Positions 23,433 through 35,459 of a stretch of DNA of 64,000 nt are shown piece by piece (positions within the stretch are counted from its first letter, which is position 1; every line of letters starts with the position of its first letter). Position numbers and translations under genes: made by a program. The DNA lies in contig CM051513.1 in assembly GCA_028015205.1 (NCBI GenBank), positions 48,488,841-48,552,840 of the forward strand. The letters are read 5' to 3'. Source of the stretch: Mytilisepta virgata. Lineage: Eukaryota; Mollusca; Bivalvia; Mytilida; Mytilidae. Below the pieces are notes generated by a model, which ran no database searches, had not been told where the DNA came from, and worked only from the letters and a program-made list of their open reading frames with translations.

Positions 23433-23501
23433 CATAAAGCTATGGAGGTCCCTCTATCCAAGTCATCAACTTCTAATGTTTTATATTTTGAAAAAAGCAA
23501 C
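23433..23501 (-). CDS. Exon X, copy B (unknown gene, putative last coding exon)
   Basis: A 69-bp exon on the minus strand between the acceptor 'attttag' and a perfect GTAAGT donor (23432-23427). Entered in phase with exon Y (one base to complete a codon), it is open and reads LLFSKYKTLEVDDLDRGTSIAL with TG left over. Joining to exon T at 21199 would give TGA, a stop split by the intron. Copy A has the same border bases and the same C-terminal residues. I do not recognise the protein family. RNA evidence is lacking. Confidence 0.5.
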
Positions 23502-24515
23502 CTAAAATAAAAAATTTATATCACCATTTAAAAGTTTAGAAAACAAGCCCTCTTCTCATGTAGATAAATGTAGACTTTTGATTTGGAAATTACACTGCAC
23601 TTTTGTCTGGACATCACAGTTCATAAAATGGATTTTTCGCATTTTGAAAGACTAAACCTTAGAATTATTAGACAATCTTTTGTTGAGTTAATTCGCCTTA
23701 TTGAGTCGTCCAAGAAAACATTAAATGTAATGTTGATTATAAAGCTTATAATTGTATATACCTCACAAACGATTCTAAATGGGGAATTTCCAATAGAAAA
23801 AATAATGCACTTTATCAATCCAGACCTATCCTAAAATTTGTAAAACTGTTATTTTTAAATATTTTTAATGCACTTTGTGCATATTTCATGCATTACAGGG
23901 TTGCAATACTTAAATTTTATTAAATCTCATAGGGAGAGTTATGTCCCTTTTACATTGAAAATTCCAAAATTAGGTAAGCTGTTTCAGTTACGACTTTAAG
24001 CTTATCACATCTTTCACCCGAGTGACTAGACAATTCACATTTATTCAAATTCTGAAAAATCCATTTTACGAACTGAGGTGTTCAGACATTAGATAAATCT
24101 ATCAAATATTACAAATCTAGAGTTGATTTTTGGATTCCAAAATGATGTCAAATATTTTGAATTTGCTGGCTTCTAGATCTATGATACAGCTGAAGTTGAA
24201 AAAACCTGAATGAAATTATAGAATGGAAAGAATGTCAAGGAACCCTCAAAATTGTTGAAATGTTAAAGCTAGAAAAGAATAATAATGGAACACATATCAG
24301 CCCATATTTCACCTCTGGCTAAAATCCCATGGTCAGATATGGAAGTGTTGGGATGATACATGGGCTCCATATAATGATAATTTGAGAGGAATGTGTCGTT
24401 TTTTTTCTGTATGATTAAAGCCTTACTGTAACTAAGATTAACAACAATAAAAACACTTTCTTTGCTTGAATATTAATTAACACCTGATGAATAACTTTGT
24501 TGAATAATTCATACC

Positions 24516-24977
24516 TATGGCATGCCATTTTTATATTTATTCAAATTCCAAGATATCTTATTTATTTAACAAGATAAGTATTAAGATATCTTTAATTTTT
24601 ATAAGATATCTTATTTAATTTGAAAGTAAATAAGATATCTCTATAAGTTAATAAGATATCTCTATTAGTTAATAAGATATCTTACTTCTTTATAAAGATA
24701 TCTTTTAAACACATACTTTATTAGATATCTTATAAAGTTTATAAGATATCTTATAAACTAATAGAGATATCTTATTAACTTATAGAGATATCTTATATAT
24801 TTAATAAGATATCTTTATAACCAGTTAAATAAGATATCTCTAAAAGTTTATAAGATATCTCTATTTGTTTATAAGATATCTCTATTAATTTATAAGATAT
24901 CTCTATTAGTTTATAAGATATCTTATTTAACTAAATAAGATATCTCAAAATTGAATAAATAACAACGGCGTGCCATA
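24516..24977. mobile_element. Palindrome-word MITE (AAGATATCTT type), copy 1, inside exon Y-B
   Basis: Ends tatggcatgcc / ggcgtgccata are inverted, with TA as the likely duplication, followed by inverted 'tttattcaa'. The whole 440-bp interior is built from the self-complementary word AGATATCT in TAAGATATCTTA or AATAGAGATATC contexts. No coding capacity. A sister copy is at 27162-27671. Comparing flanks with exon Y in the other copies puts the insertion a couple of bases from the exon's donor site. Confidence 0.8.
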
Positions 24978-24982
24978 CATAC

Positions 24983-25037
24983 CATGAGTGTTGGTCACAT
25001 GATGGACATTGGTTTTTCAATAAGATTCCACTCTTGT
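24983..25037 (-). pseudogene. Exon Y, copy B, with MITE at its donor end
   Basis: On the minus strand the acceptor 'ttgattcag' leads into an open 55-bp frame reading KSGILLKNQCPSCDQHS, leaving TG. A GTATGT donor at 24982-24977 would join it to exon X in frame (TG+G, Trp). The other Y copies extend about 20 bp further. Here that extra part was split by the MITE, so GTATGT may be a replacement donor partly made by the element's end. Unknown family. Confidence 0.4.
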
Positions 25038-25689
25038 CTGAATCAATTATTCTCAGATGATCTGTCTAGAATATATCTATAAAAAAAAGAGAATTCCCTT
25101 CAACCAAAGTACAGTGGGTTGTCTTAACTTATTCATTTCTCCACGATCAAGGCCTAAATGTGACCTTCAGATGAAGAACAGCAATAAAAACACTTTCTTT
25201 GAGTTCATGTCATGTGCATGTGTTTATTGACCATAACCTTTCTTACCAATACAAGACAGATGAAGAGCAAAAAAAAAGAGTGCACAATGCATGACTAGAT
25301 ACACTAAATGTCATGCCTGAGTATGCACATGGACACATCATAAAATATCTGATATCCAACATTTTAGCTCAAAGGAAATACATTTACATGTAAAGAATTG
25401 TCAAACATCTGATGCAAGTCATTCAAGCCTGAGAAATGGATTTAAAGTCATTCAAGCTTGAAATCAGGTCATAATCAGGTGACAGGTGTCAGACTGGCAT
25501 ATACATTGTACCTAATAAAAACTATCTATAGACCAAATATAGTTTGTATAGAAAATTACAGTTCCTGAGAAATGGACATAATCTCGAAATTGAGGTTTTA
25601 AAGTTTAAGCCGCCACCACTGCCAGTGGAAAGTAATACCTATATGCCACCTTTCGTGACGAATATATTTCGTGGCATTCTTCGCAGGTT

Positions 25690-26407
25690 TCGCTCCTTGA
25701 TGTCAGAGAAGATTTTTTATATCGGCCAATCAGAAACAAGAACTGCCCCATAACAGCCATATCTGTAGTCTGATCAGGACAAAATGAGGAAACTTTGTAA
25801 CGAACTTCCCATAGATGATTCCTGTCAAGTTTCGATCCATTTGGCCCAGTAGTTCCACAGAAATTTTTTTTTATTTAATCAACCACTGAGAAACAAGAGT
25901 TTTCCATAGCGGCCATGTTTGTTGCCCGATCAGGACGAAATTAGGAAACTTTGTACGCAACCTCCCATAGATGCTTCCTGTCAAGTTTCGTTCTGTTTGG
26001 CCATGCAATTTAAGAGGAGATTTTTTTATATCAGCCAATCAGAAACAAGAACTGCCCATTACCGCCATATTTGTAGTCTGATGAAATGAGGAAACTTTAT
26101 AAAGGACCCCCCACATATATGTTTCATGTCAAGTTTTGTTCCTTTTGGCCAAGCAGTTCCAGATTTTTGAAAACTCAGCCAACCAGAAAAAACAATTGCC
26201 CATGGTGGCCACATTTGTTGTCCCATCGAGTCGAAATGAGCAAAGTTTATAAAGGACCTTACATAGATGCTTCCTACCAAGTTTAATTCCATTTGGCCCA
26301 GTAGTTTCAGAGAATAAGATTAAAATGTGAAAAGTTAATAGACAGACGGATGATTGACGCCAAGTGATGACAAAAGCTCACATGGCCTTTGGCCAGGTGA
26401 GCTAACA
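25690..26407 (+). mobile_element. Pearl/Helentron-like element, ~140-bp tandem core
   Basis: Four to five units contain 'ccaatcagaaacaagaactg', 'gatcaggac' and 'atagatgcttcctgtcaag'. They are followed by 'gacagacggatgattgacg', 'ccaagtgatgacaaaagctc' and the terminal hairpin 'acatggcctttggccaggtgagct'. A poly-A run lies just after (26428-26445). The 5' end is not distinct. Confidence 0.55.
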
Positions 26408-26472
26408 AAGGGAACGACCCTGATGAAAAAAAAAAAAAAAAACGCCTGCTAAATATCAGTGCTGATTCTTAC

Positions 26473-26547
26473 CTTTTGTCTAGGAAGGTGATGCTTCCGA
26501 CTTGGTCTCTTGGAGGACATTGCTTTATTCTACAGGACTCCACTCAG
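26473..26547 (-). CDS. Exon Y' (extra copy of exon Y, unknown gene)
   Basis: The minus-strand block ends at a GTAAGA donor (26472-26467) and reads CRIKQCPPRDQVGSITFLDK in the phase that fits exon X. It is the cleanest of three Y copies. The acceptor is uncertain (gcctgag or cctgtag). It may belong to a further partial duplicate upstream of copy B. Family not recognised. Confidence 0.4.
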
Positions 26548-27161
26548 GCTTAATCACTATATGCAAACATCTAACTCTTCTAATGAATACTTGGTCTCAA
26601 AAATGTCATTGTCCAAACTATGTATTCAACATTGAACTGTTCCTCAAATTTACACAATATGTATTCAACTGTTCCTCAAATTTACACAATATGTATTCAA
26701 TTGTTCCTCAAATAAACTGAACTCCTCAATACAATTTTGAAAATATATATATTCCAATAAACACACATTAAATTTGTACTTTAAGCTCACAGAACTTCTT
26801 CTAGAAAAGAAAAAATGACAATAAAAATTCTAATAAAATTTGCCATGAAGTTTCATCAACTGTCAAAAAATCATTTCAAATAAATTCTTTGATACTACTT
26901 TTGATGCACAAGATGTGCACATTTCCTAAATTTAAGAGTCATCAGTTCTGCTCAAGGCCAAAATTCTGGAAACCAATAATCCAAAAAGTTGAGAGAGCAG
27001 ATTCCAAATACCAAAATGACAGAAAGGTTGAAGCCAAAACCATCTAAGAACAAAGCTATGCACGAGGGAGATACTCCTTAGTTTTAACAAATTTAAGAGT
27101 ATTCGGAATAGTACATTTAAATTATTTCAAAAAAAGAATTCTTACCAAAAGCAGCAGCAGA

Positions 27162-27671
27162 TATGGCACGCCGTTTTTATATTTATTCAAATTCTAAGAT
27201 ACCTTATTTATTTAACAAGATATCGTATTAAGTATTAAGATATCTTTAATTTTATAAGATATCTTATTTAATTTGAAAGTAAATAAGATATCTCTTTAAG
27301 TTAATAAGATATCTCTATTAGTTAATAAGATATCTCTATTAGTTAATAAGATATATCTATTAGTTAATAAGATACCTCCTTTAGTTTATAAAATATCTTA
27401 TTAAGTAAATAAGATATCTCTATTATTAACTATATAAAAGATATCTTATAAATTAATAGAGATATCTTATATTTGAAATAAGATATCATATATATTTAAT
27501 AAGATATCTTTATAAACATTTTAATAAGATATCTTATTTAATAAATCAGATATCTTATTTAATATATGATATCTCACTTTATTATTAAGATATCTCAATT
27601 AGTTTATAAGATATATATTTAACTAAATAAGATATCTCGAAATTGAATAAATATAACAATGGCATGCCATA
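27162..27671. mobile_element. Palindrome-word MITE (AAGATATCTT type), copy 2
   Basis: Ends tatggcacgcc / ggcatgccata, with the same 'tttattcaa' subterminal word as copy 1. The interior is again almost only AGATATCT words joined by AT-rich linkers, but in a different order and number, so word number seems to change by slippage or recombination. Confidence 0.8.
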
Positions 27672-27764
27672 AGCAGATACTCAATTCTCACTAACAATTA
27701 AATTTCAAAATTCCTTTCCAAAATGGAAGTCAATAAATGAATAAAAAAACTTTGAAAATGATCT

Positions 27765-27870
27765 CTTTGTTGGAGATAACCCCTCAACATTAGTCACCAG
27801 ATGTTGAAGAATATATTTACTCTATTCAAGTCTCATAGATGCATACACCATATCATTTCATGTTCATATC
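27765..27870. repeat. Block U, copy in duplicate B
   Basis: Matches 17438-17545 ('agtcaccagatgttg', 'tcaagtctcatagatg', 'catacaccatatc'). The similarity continues to about 28040 ('tgtatgagttatccccc', 'atttgagcaggcatg'), which marks the far edge of duplicate B. Confidence 0.55.
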
Positions 27871-28339
27871 CATATCCTTCAGAAAACTTTTTAAATTGGA
27901 AATATCTTACTGACAAAATAACCTTTCAAAATAAGATTAATTCCCTGTTCTGATTGCTTGCTTTGTATGAGTTATCCCCCATTTGAGCAGGCATGTTATA
28001 ACCAAATAAAAAAATGAAAAAATTGTCTTGAAATAAAACAAAATGTAGTGAGCCAAAAATGGGACAGAAATTTTAAAAATTATTTTGGGACACCAACTCT
28101 ACCAACAACAACAACGATGACAACAATACAAGACAATGGATAATGATCCCTATATGTCCTCTCTGCGTAATGCAGGCAACAAAAATATTCAGGTACTGTA
28201 GTGTTTGTCCAATTTCTTTTAATGTGACACTAAAAATTGTTGATGTAAACATTCGACATTGCAGTAAAAGCACCAAAAAAGAGGAAGATATTAATAAAAG
28301 TACTTTTACTTCTGTAGCTGGACTTTCATAAAATTCTAA

Positions 28340-30675
28340 ATTATCAAAATCAAGCTCTATTCTTATGAAACAGAAAGCAAAACTGGAAGCCCCAAAGGTT
28401 CGTTTACAATATGCACTACAAAAAGCTGAATTGACGAAAAAGGAAACAGATAAAAGTGAGTAGGAATCTGCTCGAGTCCGAGTGCAATGTGAAAACAGCA
28501 GAATCCGAGTTGAATGTTATTGAGGCTGCTATTGAAGAAGATAGTACATCAAGCAGAAAGTCTCTTGCTTTAAAGGAAGAAAAGACGGACAGAGTCATTA
28601 AAGAGAGCAAAGTCATTAGAAGTGAGCCTCTAAAGGAATCACAACAAGAGAACATTTTTTCGCCTTTATGGAGAATATCTTTAGTAAGGGGTTTGCAGAA
28701 GTGGCATCTCCAGTACCAGCCAATTCAGAGTGATGGTATTTATCTATATTTGGGGTACACCACCCTAAAAAGCTGTCCCCGATCAGAGTAGTGTTTGACT
28801 CTTCGCCCCAATATCAAGGGATATCACTGAATAGTGTTTTACTAATAGGACCAAATCTAACAAATGATCTTCTTGGAATCTTGATGTGATTTCGTCTGGA
28901 AGCAATCGCCGTTACAGCAGAGATACAGCAAATGTTTTACGGATTTCAAGTTAAGGAAGACCACAGAGACTTCTTGGGCATTATCTGGTACAGAGACAAT
29001 GATATGAGCAATGAATTAATAGACTACAGAATGACTGCATGTGCAAGTGTTTGGTAACACATCACCACCAATAGCCACATTTGACCTATGAAAGACAGTA
29101 GAAAACAGTAGTTCGGACATAAAGGAATTTGTTGAAAACAACTTATACGTAGATAATGGCTTATCATCTACCGGCTCCTTAGAGACAGCAGTGGATTTGA
29201 CGAAAAGAACACAGCATGATTTGGAGGTCAACAGAAGATTGAAATTGCATAAATTTGCCTCAAACAGCGTAAAACTTATGAAGCAGTTTCCGAATCTAGA
29301 GTTATCAAGAAATACAAAATCTCAATTTCACCTAGGAATACTTACCTTTTCATCAGAGCTTGGGATTATCATGGAATCTAAATACAGATACTTTTACATT
29401 TAACATACCAATTGGAACTAAACCCTTCACCAGAAGAGGTTTAATATAGACTTATCAACAGTGTATATGATCCCTTGGGCTTTGTAGCCCCAGTAATAAG
29501 GGTAAGATCCTTTGAGAGACATGTCAAAACCAGCAACAGATTGGGATGAGGAGTTACTTGTCAGCACGTCAATGAGTGGACTGAATGGACAAATTCAATA
29601 GACTCTTTGAAGGACCTTCGGATACCTCGTACTTACACACCTTCATTATCTCAATCAGAAGATTCACATATTTTGTGATGCATCTGAGAAGGCCATTCGG
29701 GGGTGGGCTACTTAAAGACTGTAGACATTGATGGTAATACTCACCTTTGGTTTTGTTTTAGGAAAAGCAGAACTTGCACCTCTTAATGGAGATATGTTGC
29801 CTCGACTGCAGTTGTGTGCAGCTGTTTTAGCTGTGGAGATAGGGGAGGCAATACATGATTCATTAGGCATATAAATAAATATTCAATACTATTCAGACAG
29901 TCAAGTTGTTTTCGGGTATCTTCATAACCAGTCTAAAAGATTTTACACTTACGTATGTAATCGGGTAGACAGAATCAAATATTCATCTAAACTGAGTGAT
30001 TGAACTATGTAAACACAGAAATTAATCCTGCTGACTCAGCGACTTGTTCAGTATGGTCAACAAAACTTCAAGACAGCCCCTGGCTTAATGGACCATTATT
30101 TTTGTTGCAGAATGATCAAAATGCAGACAGTATTCAAGTGTTTCCTATTATAAACCCAGAGAGTGATAAAGAGATTAGACCACACGTGACAAACTAAGTC
30201 AGAAATATCAGTTGTGAAAATTGGAATAATGAGAACATTCTACAGAATTTCAGAGTGGCAGATACTAATACGAGCTATAGCATATCTCAAAGGATTCATT
30301 AGGAAGTACAAGTCTAGGACCGGAGGCAGTGAGAACATGTCCAATCTAGGTACATGTACTATGAAAGAAGCAGAATGTTTCATAGTAAAAGAAACTCAAA
30401 CATTTTTATTCAAAAGAAATATACCACTTGGAACAAGGGATACAAATACCACAATCGAGTTCAATACTGACACTAAATCTGTTCTTGGATCGCAATGATA
30501 TTTTAAGAGTGGAAGGTCGTTTAAAGAACATAAATGTTTGGCCTGTTGCTAGGGTTTCTAAACTTCTACCGAGTGATGACGGAAAAATCCGCAAGGTTAC
30601 TGTAACCGTACATAAGAATGCACAAAATGTACAATATATCTATTCAACATGTCTAAGGAAGAATTTTAAATAAAT
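28340..30675 (+). pseudogene. Decayed BEL/Pao LTR-retrotransposon (gag remnant, RT, RNase H, integrase end)
   Basis: The order matches a BEL/Pao polyprotein across shifting frames. 28370-28560 is a Lys/Glu/Ala-rich coiled coil as at the gag start. Near 28660-28860 are RT motifs (VVFDSS, GPNLTNDLLGIL). Near 28930-29060 are the 'VKEDHRDFLG' and 'VFGNTSPPIATFDL' motifs. 29140-29180 carries the polymerase box as YVDN instead of YVDD. Near 29450 is YDPLGFVAPV, and at 29780-30050 is the RNase H-like part (YYSDSQVV, INPADSATC). 30490-30640 is the integrase end. Much of gag, protease and the integrase core is missing, and many frameshifts and stops occur. I could not find LTRs. Confidence 0.8.
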
Positions 30676-31966
30676 TTTCCCAAAGATTCCAATGTTAACT
30701 AAATTGGATGCCTGCAGCCACCTGGAAACAAAGTTATAAGTTTCAAATCCATGGTTCAAATACTCAACCATTACAAAAAAGCCCTTTCAGAGCCTGGCTG
30801 CCAGGATTATTGGTAGAACAGTTCCACAGTAACAAGGATTATTGTCTAAAAATGTGACGACAATAGCTCACAATATAGCCTACAAAATAGTAGGCATTAC
30901 AGTGCGTATGAAATATTTATGAAGGAGATGGTATGATTTCAGCCGTTATTTGGCCCCATCCGACAAATGTCTGACAAGAATTAAAATTAAGATTTCAGAT
31001 TCAAATTTGTATCATTTTTATCGTATAAATTTAATGAACTCATTTCATAATCTATCAATAATTGTAAAAGTCTGCAAAACAAGAATAATGATAAAATTGA
31101 GTGTTTTCACAGTAGATTTTGGTCAAAACAACTATGAGCAACAGCCTCTCCAAAAAGATTTTTTAATATAAAGTTTGTCTTACATAGACACATTTCAGTG
31201 AAATATCTTTTGGGTGAGGTTGTTGCTCAAATCAAAATTTTAATTAAATGGTCCAAAAATGAGTGGAATTTGGTGTTTTTCATTAATTCCTTCAAAATTA
31301 GCCATTTTTTACAGCGTACTGCAGCGATTACAGAATTTTATTGATGAAAACAAAACATGTTCCTTAAAATGCAACATTTAAGTATAAAACTTAACAATAG
31401 CTGAGAGTAGGATTCTCATTACTTTCTGATTATGGAATTCAAGGAGCCAAATATCAGGCCTAATCATACCTTGTCCTTTAGCATTCCTAACAGTTTTTGC
31501 AGACTATTACTGCCATAAAAAAATAAAAATTTGAATAAGAATTTCATGACAATCTATAAATGTACTTTTAAAAATTGATTTTAATAAAAGAAAACATTTT
31601 TTAATTCAGATTTTTGATGCATGTTTTATATAATTGAATTTCCGAGATAAATTTGAAATAATTACAACCAATTAGGACATGAACTGTTACAACTTTTCAG
31701 AAACGGTAATTTAAATTTACTGATTGGTCTTCGCTGATAACTATATATCATTATTTTTGGATCAAACACTACATATTTTATTACCCAGAATAACTTATTT
31801 AAGTTATTTTGATCTTCGCATAATACAACAGGATATTATGGATTACTGGGTTTTACACTATTTCAGTACATACTTTATCATTCAAACTTAGTTTTCAGTG
31901 GCGACGGAAGGCATAGAAAACCATATCTTTCATCAGGAAAACTATTACCGGTATAATCCTGGCCAA
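30676..31966. other. AT-rich, nothing recognised
   Basis: No coding frame, terminal repeat or tandem unit. The retroelement's 3' LTR should lie here if present, but I cannot see it. Confidence 0.4.
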
Positions 31967-32250
31967 TTAAGGTGGTACCCAACACTTTCACTAAAATTAA
32001 TTTGGCTCGTTTAATTTTCATAAAATTTTGACAAAGTATTTACTTTGACCCATTGACAAAAATTTTAAAATTTCAAAACATTTGAACCACCAACCAATTC
32101 ATCAGAAAAATTACACTGATTGTATAGCAGTTTGACAAACACTAATATTGTTCATTGAAAAGCTTAATATTCCATAAACAACACAACGTTATTAAAACGT
32201 TTAGCTGATTTTACAGAGTTATCTCCCTGTAGTGTTAGGTACCACCTTAA
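31967..32250. mobile_element. TTAA-ended MITE, copy 1
   Basis: Inverted ends TTAAGGTGGTACCCAACAC and GTGTTaGGTACCACCTTAA, 284 bp overall. 'gagttatctccctgtag' lies just inside the right end. TTAA at both ends fits a piggyBac-type target, but the following bases (GGTGG) are unlike typical piggyBac CCC ends. Confidence 0.7.
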
Positions 32251-32461
32251 GATTGGAGCTGAACATATCATACAACAAACTGGAACTCAAAATTGAAGCA
32301 TTAACTGGCTACTGATTACTACTAGTTACAACGAACCATTAAGATAACTGAGCAAATATGGCCCCCTACACAAGGTATTTTCCCACAAAGAAATATGTAA
32401 TCAGTCTATATAGGAATAAATTTCTAAACATCTCTTTATACACCTTTTTGATATGAAAGAT

Positions 32462-32742
32462 TTAAGGTGGTACCCAACACCTTGACTAAAATAAATTTGG
32501 CTTGTTTAATTTTGATAAAATTTTTAGGAAATATTTACTTTGACCTGTTGACATAAATGTTGATTTCTTTTAGTAAATAGAATTTCACACTTCACGGGAA
32601 TAATTTCATTGAATATATAGCAGTTTGGCAAACATCAATTTTGATCATACAGAAGCTTAATTTCTCTTTTCTTATTAATTTGATTAAAACGTTCTGGTGA
32701 TTTTTAAGAGTTATCTCCCTGTAGTGTTGGGTACCACCTTAA
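32462..32742. mobile_element. TTAA-ended MITE, copy 2
   Basis: Same ends, size (281 bp) and orientation as copy 1, about 210 bp away. The interior is clearly related ('atttggct..gtttaattttg', 'atatagcagtttg'). Confidence 0.7.
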
Positions 32743-33394
32743 TCCTAAACCGAACCTTTAATTAGTCCCTAATAAAAAAAAGGCATCTGAAAAATTAATG
32801 GGAAAGAATATACTACTCAAAATTTTTAGACAAAAAAATTACTAAAAAATATCAGAAAGATTATAGTCTGATAAAATCAGCCTTTCAGAAGAAAACTAAA
32901 TTAGACACTTTTCTTTCTTCAGTAGATATCAAACTTTTTAATATGCTTGTTTCAAATTTGTGTTTCAGGAGAGAAAAAAAAACATGGCTCACTTAACTTA
33001 CTAAGGGAAACTGAGACAACTGCAGCTTTGGAAATTTAGATAAGTATGAGGAATTGGACACGGGATAATATTAAAACTATTGAAAATGTTATATTCCACA
33101 CCAATTTGAAATTTATTCATATTTCTTCAAATATCCACACACTTCCCATTAGAAAGATAGATGAGATAAAATGTGAATACTCTCATAGTTACCGTAACTG
33201 CTGATCAATATAAGCAATGGACTATATATAACAAAAAGAATATACCCAGACCTATTATAATTATATCAGTGCAGAAGTATTTCCAATTTAATTTCAAAAT
33301 CAAATCTTAGAAGTTTAAAACTAACATTTGCCATACAATTTTCACATTTTTATTTCACAAATACTTTCCATCAATGTTAGTATTTTTGGGGTTA

Positions 33395-33570
33395 TTTTTT
33401 TTTAATTTTTATTTTATTTAATTACTTTATTATTTCATACTGTTTTGTTTTATTTTATTTCATTATTTTCAATTATTTCATTTTATTTCATTTCATTTTG
33501 TTTTATTTAACCGTTCTGTTCCGTTCCATTCCGTTCCATTCCTTTCCATTTTGATTTATTTTATATCATT
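33395..33570. repeat. Simple repeats: TTTTATTTCA then CCATTCCGTT
   Basis: Degenerate T/A-rich decamers pass into CCGTTCCATT pentamer repeats. Confidence 0.75.
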
Positions 33571-33956
33571 AGCTTATCCAAATTAAAATGTCATCATTTA
33601 TGAGTTTACCAGATTTGTTTTATTTTTTATTTGTGTGTTTGTTTATTGTTCAATGTTAGTTGCATTGGATCATTGGGAAGGTAAGTATTGTGAGGTATCA
33701 GTGTGACACAAATGTTAGTAAATGTTTATGGAAAGTACTTGTAAAATATATAACTTTAGAATGAAATAAACATATGCTGCTTAAACCTTTAAAATCTGTT
33801 AGAAATTTTACTACAGAATTATCTGAACAAATTCATACAATTTTGTATACTGAAAGTCAAAATATTAAAATAGGCAAAATAAAGATAAAATTTCACTAAA
33901 AATTAACTTCATAATATAGTCCATTGCTATTAATGACTTCATACTAAGTTTATAAC

Positions 33957-34600
33957 TAGAGGCTCACCTGGATTTTATTAGGCCATCTAAATTGTAAGCT
34001 CGTTTGTATCCACAAGGATTTTAAAGAAAACTACAAAACCATATGGTTTCAGTGGATACTTTGAACAAATCATAATCAAAGATGGGCTCTGGCTGCTATG
34101 TTGTTTATCCATCTTTAACCAAAGGTGGAACTTTACTAGAGGTCCTTCCATACATCATCACTTTGTCTATTAGTTCCTGAGCAATGAGGGTCCTGAGTGA
34201 GTTATCTTTTCCTAACCAATGTAGGTAAGGGAAATAATAAATTTGTCTCCCTTTTACCCTCAGGACAAAAGGGAGAGCATTTAATTATCTCCCTTACCTA
34301 CATTGGTTAGGAAAAGATAACTCACTCAGGTTCCTCATTGACAACAAAGTATTTTCCATATGGTTTGATGGAAACTGAACAGCCACAGCCATCAGTTTGT
34401 CTAATGAATCTCAACCAAAAGTGGATCATTTGTAGAGGGTACTAATGTCATCAATCCTGCAAAAGTTTCAAAACATTTTATAATGTAGTTTCAGATAAGA
34501 AAATTTTTGAAAATTGGCCAATAAAAATGGAAGACGGTTTCTGGCAGCCATGTTGTTCATCAAACCAGAACCAACTGAGGTCCTTTCATACATCAATCCT
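33957..34600 (+). repeat. Pearl-type repeat related to 2162-3006
   Basis: Starts 'gaggctcacctgg' and shares 'atccacaaggattttaaag', 'ggtccttccatacatc' and 'aaccaaaggtgga' with the element in array A. A hairpin (34182-34340) interrupts it. Confidence 0.5.
34182..34340. mobile_element. 159-bp near-perfect hairpin, possible MITE or dsRNA source
   Basis: Two arms of about 76 bp (34182-34257 and 34265-34340) are inverted with only a few mismatches. They include 'gagtgagttatcttttcc', 'aaccaatgtaggtaaggga' and 'tctccctttt'. The loop is a few bases. Confidence 0.8.
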
Positions 34601-35455
34601 ATGTACAATGATGTAAATGAATTCAGTTATTAATGCAGGAAAATGTTTTGTCAAACCTAAGGTATATTAACAGATAGGTGAATCTATAGATGTCAGAAGA
34701 CAAACTTCACTGTATTACTGGAAATTCGATGAAAAAATGTTTAGATGTTCTTGATGAAAAACTATCGGTTCGACCAATATCAACTTGCTCAATCAATGTA
34801 CACAGGTAACCTTCAAATGTATCTTTCCCATTAAGACTTCAGATTGCCACTTCTTTCAGAGTTATTACAAATAATAAATTTACAATACACAATTTACAGT
34901 TTCTTATTGACTGGAAAATTCATACTAGGTTACTTATCTTTCTGAAATTTTATGTACATTTGAGATCAATTAAATGAAGGGCTAAAATGGATCAGTACAG
35001 GAATCATTTACCTGTGGGACAAAAAGGTCAAATTAGTATATGTACAAAAGGGTATACCTGTAAGTTTCAGTAACAAGAGCATTAGGGGCCACAAGCGTGT
35101 AGTACATGTACAACCTACAATGCTTCTATCCATATACACAAGAGCTCAGTAAACACACAACATAGAAAAATTAGTACATGTACATTTTAGCAACTAAAAA
35201 GTTCAGCACAAAAAGAGAATGAAAAGTTGGTATATATTCAAGCACCTAATAGGTTGCATTTAAAATTTTCAATGACAATAACCTAAAAGGCACAAGGAAA
35301 ACGTTTTAATTGATTGATTTTAGCTTCTTTAATACTTGCATTTTATTTTATTGGCTAGCCTGAAAAAAGTGAATAAAGAACCAGCCAATTGTTAAGATTC
35401 TTTTATCAAATCAAACACCATATTTTCTGCAAAGGCAAATCAAAATAAACTCTTA
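34601..35455. other. No recognised feature
   Basis: AT-rich, with several 'tacatgtac' words. No frame or repeat pattern I can support. Confidence 0.4.
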
Positions 35456-35459
35456 ACAA

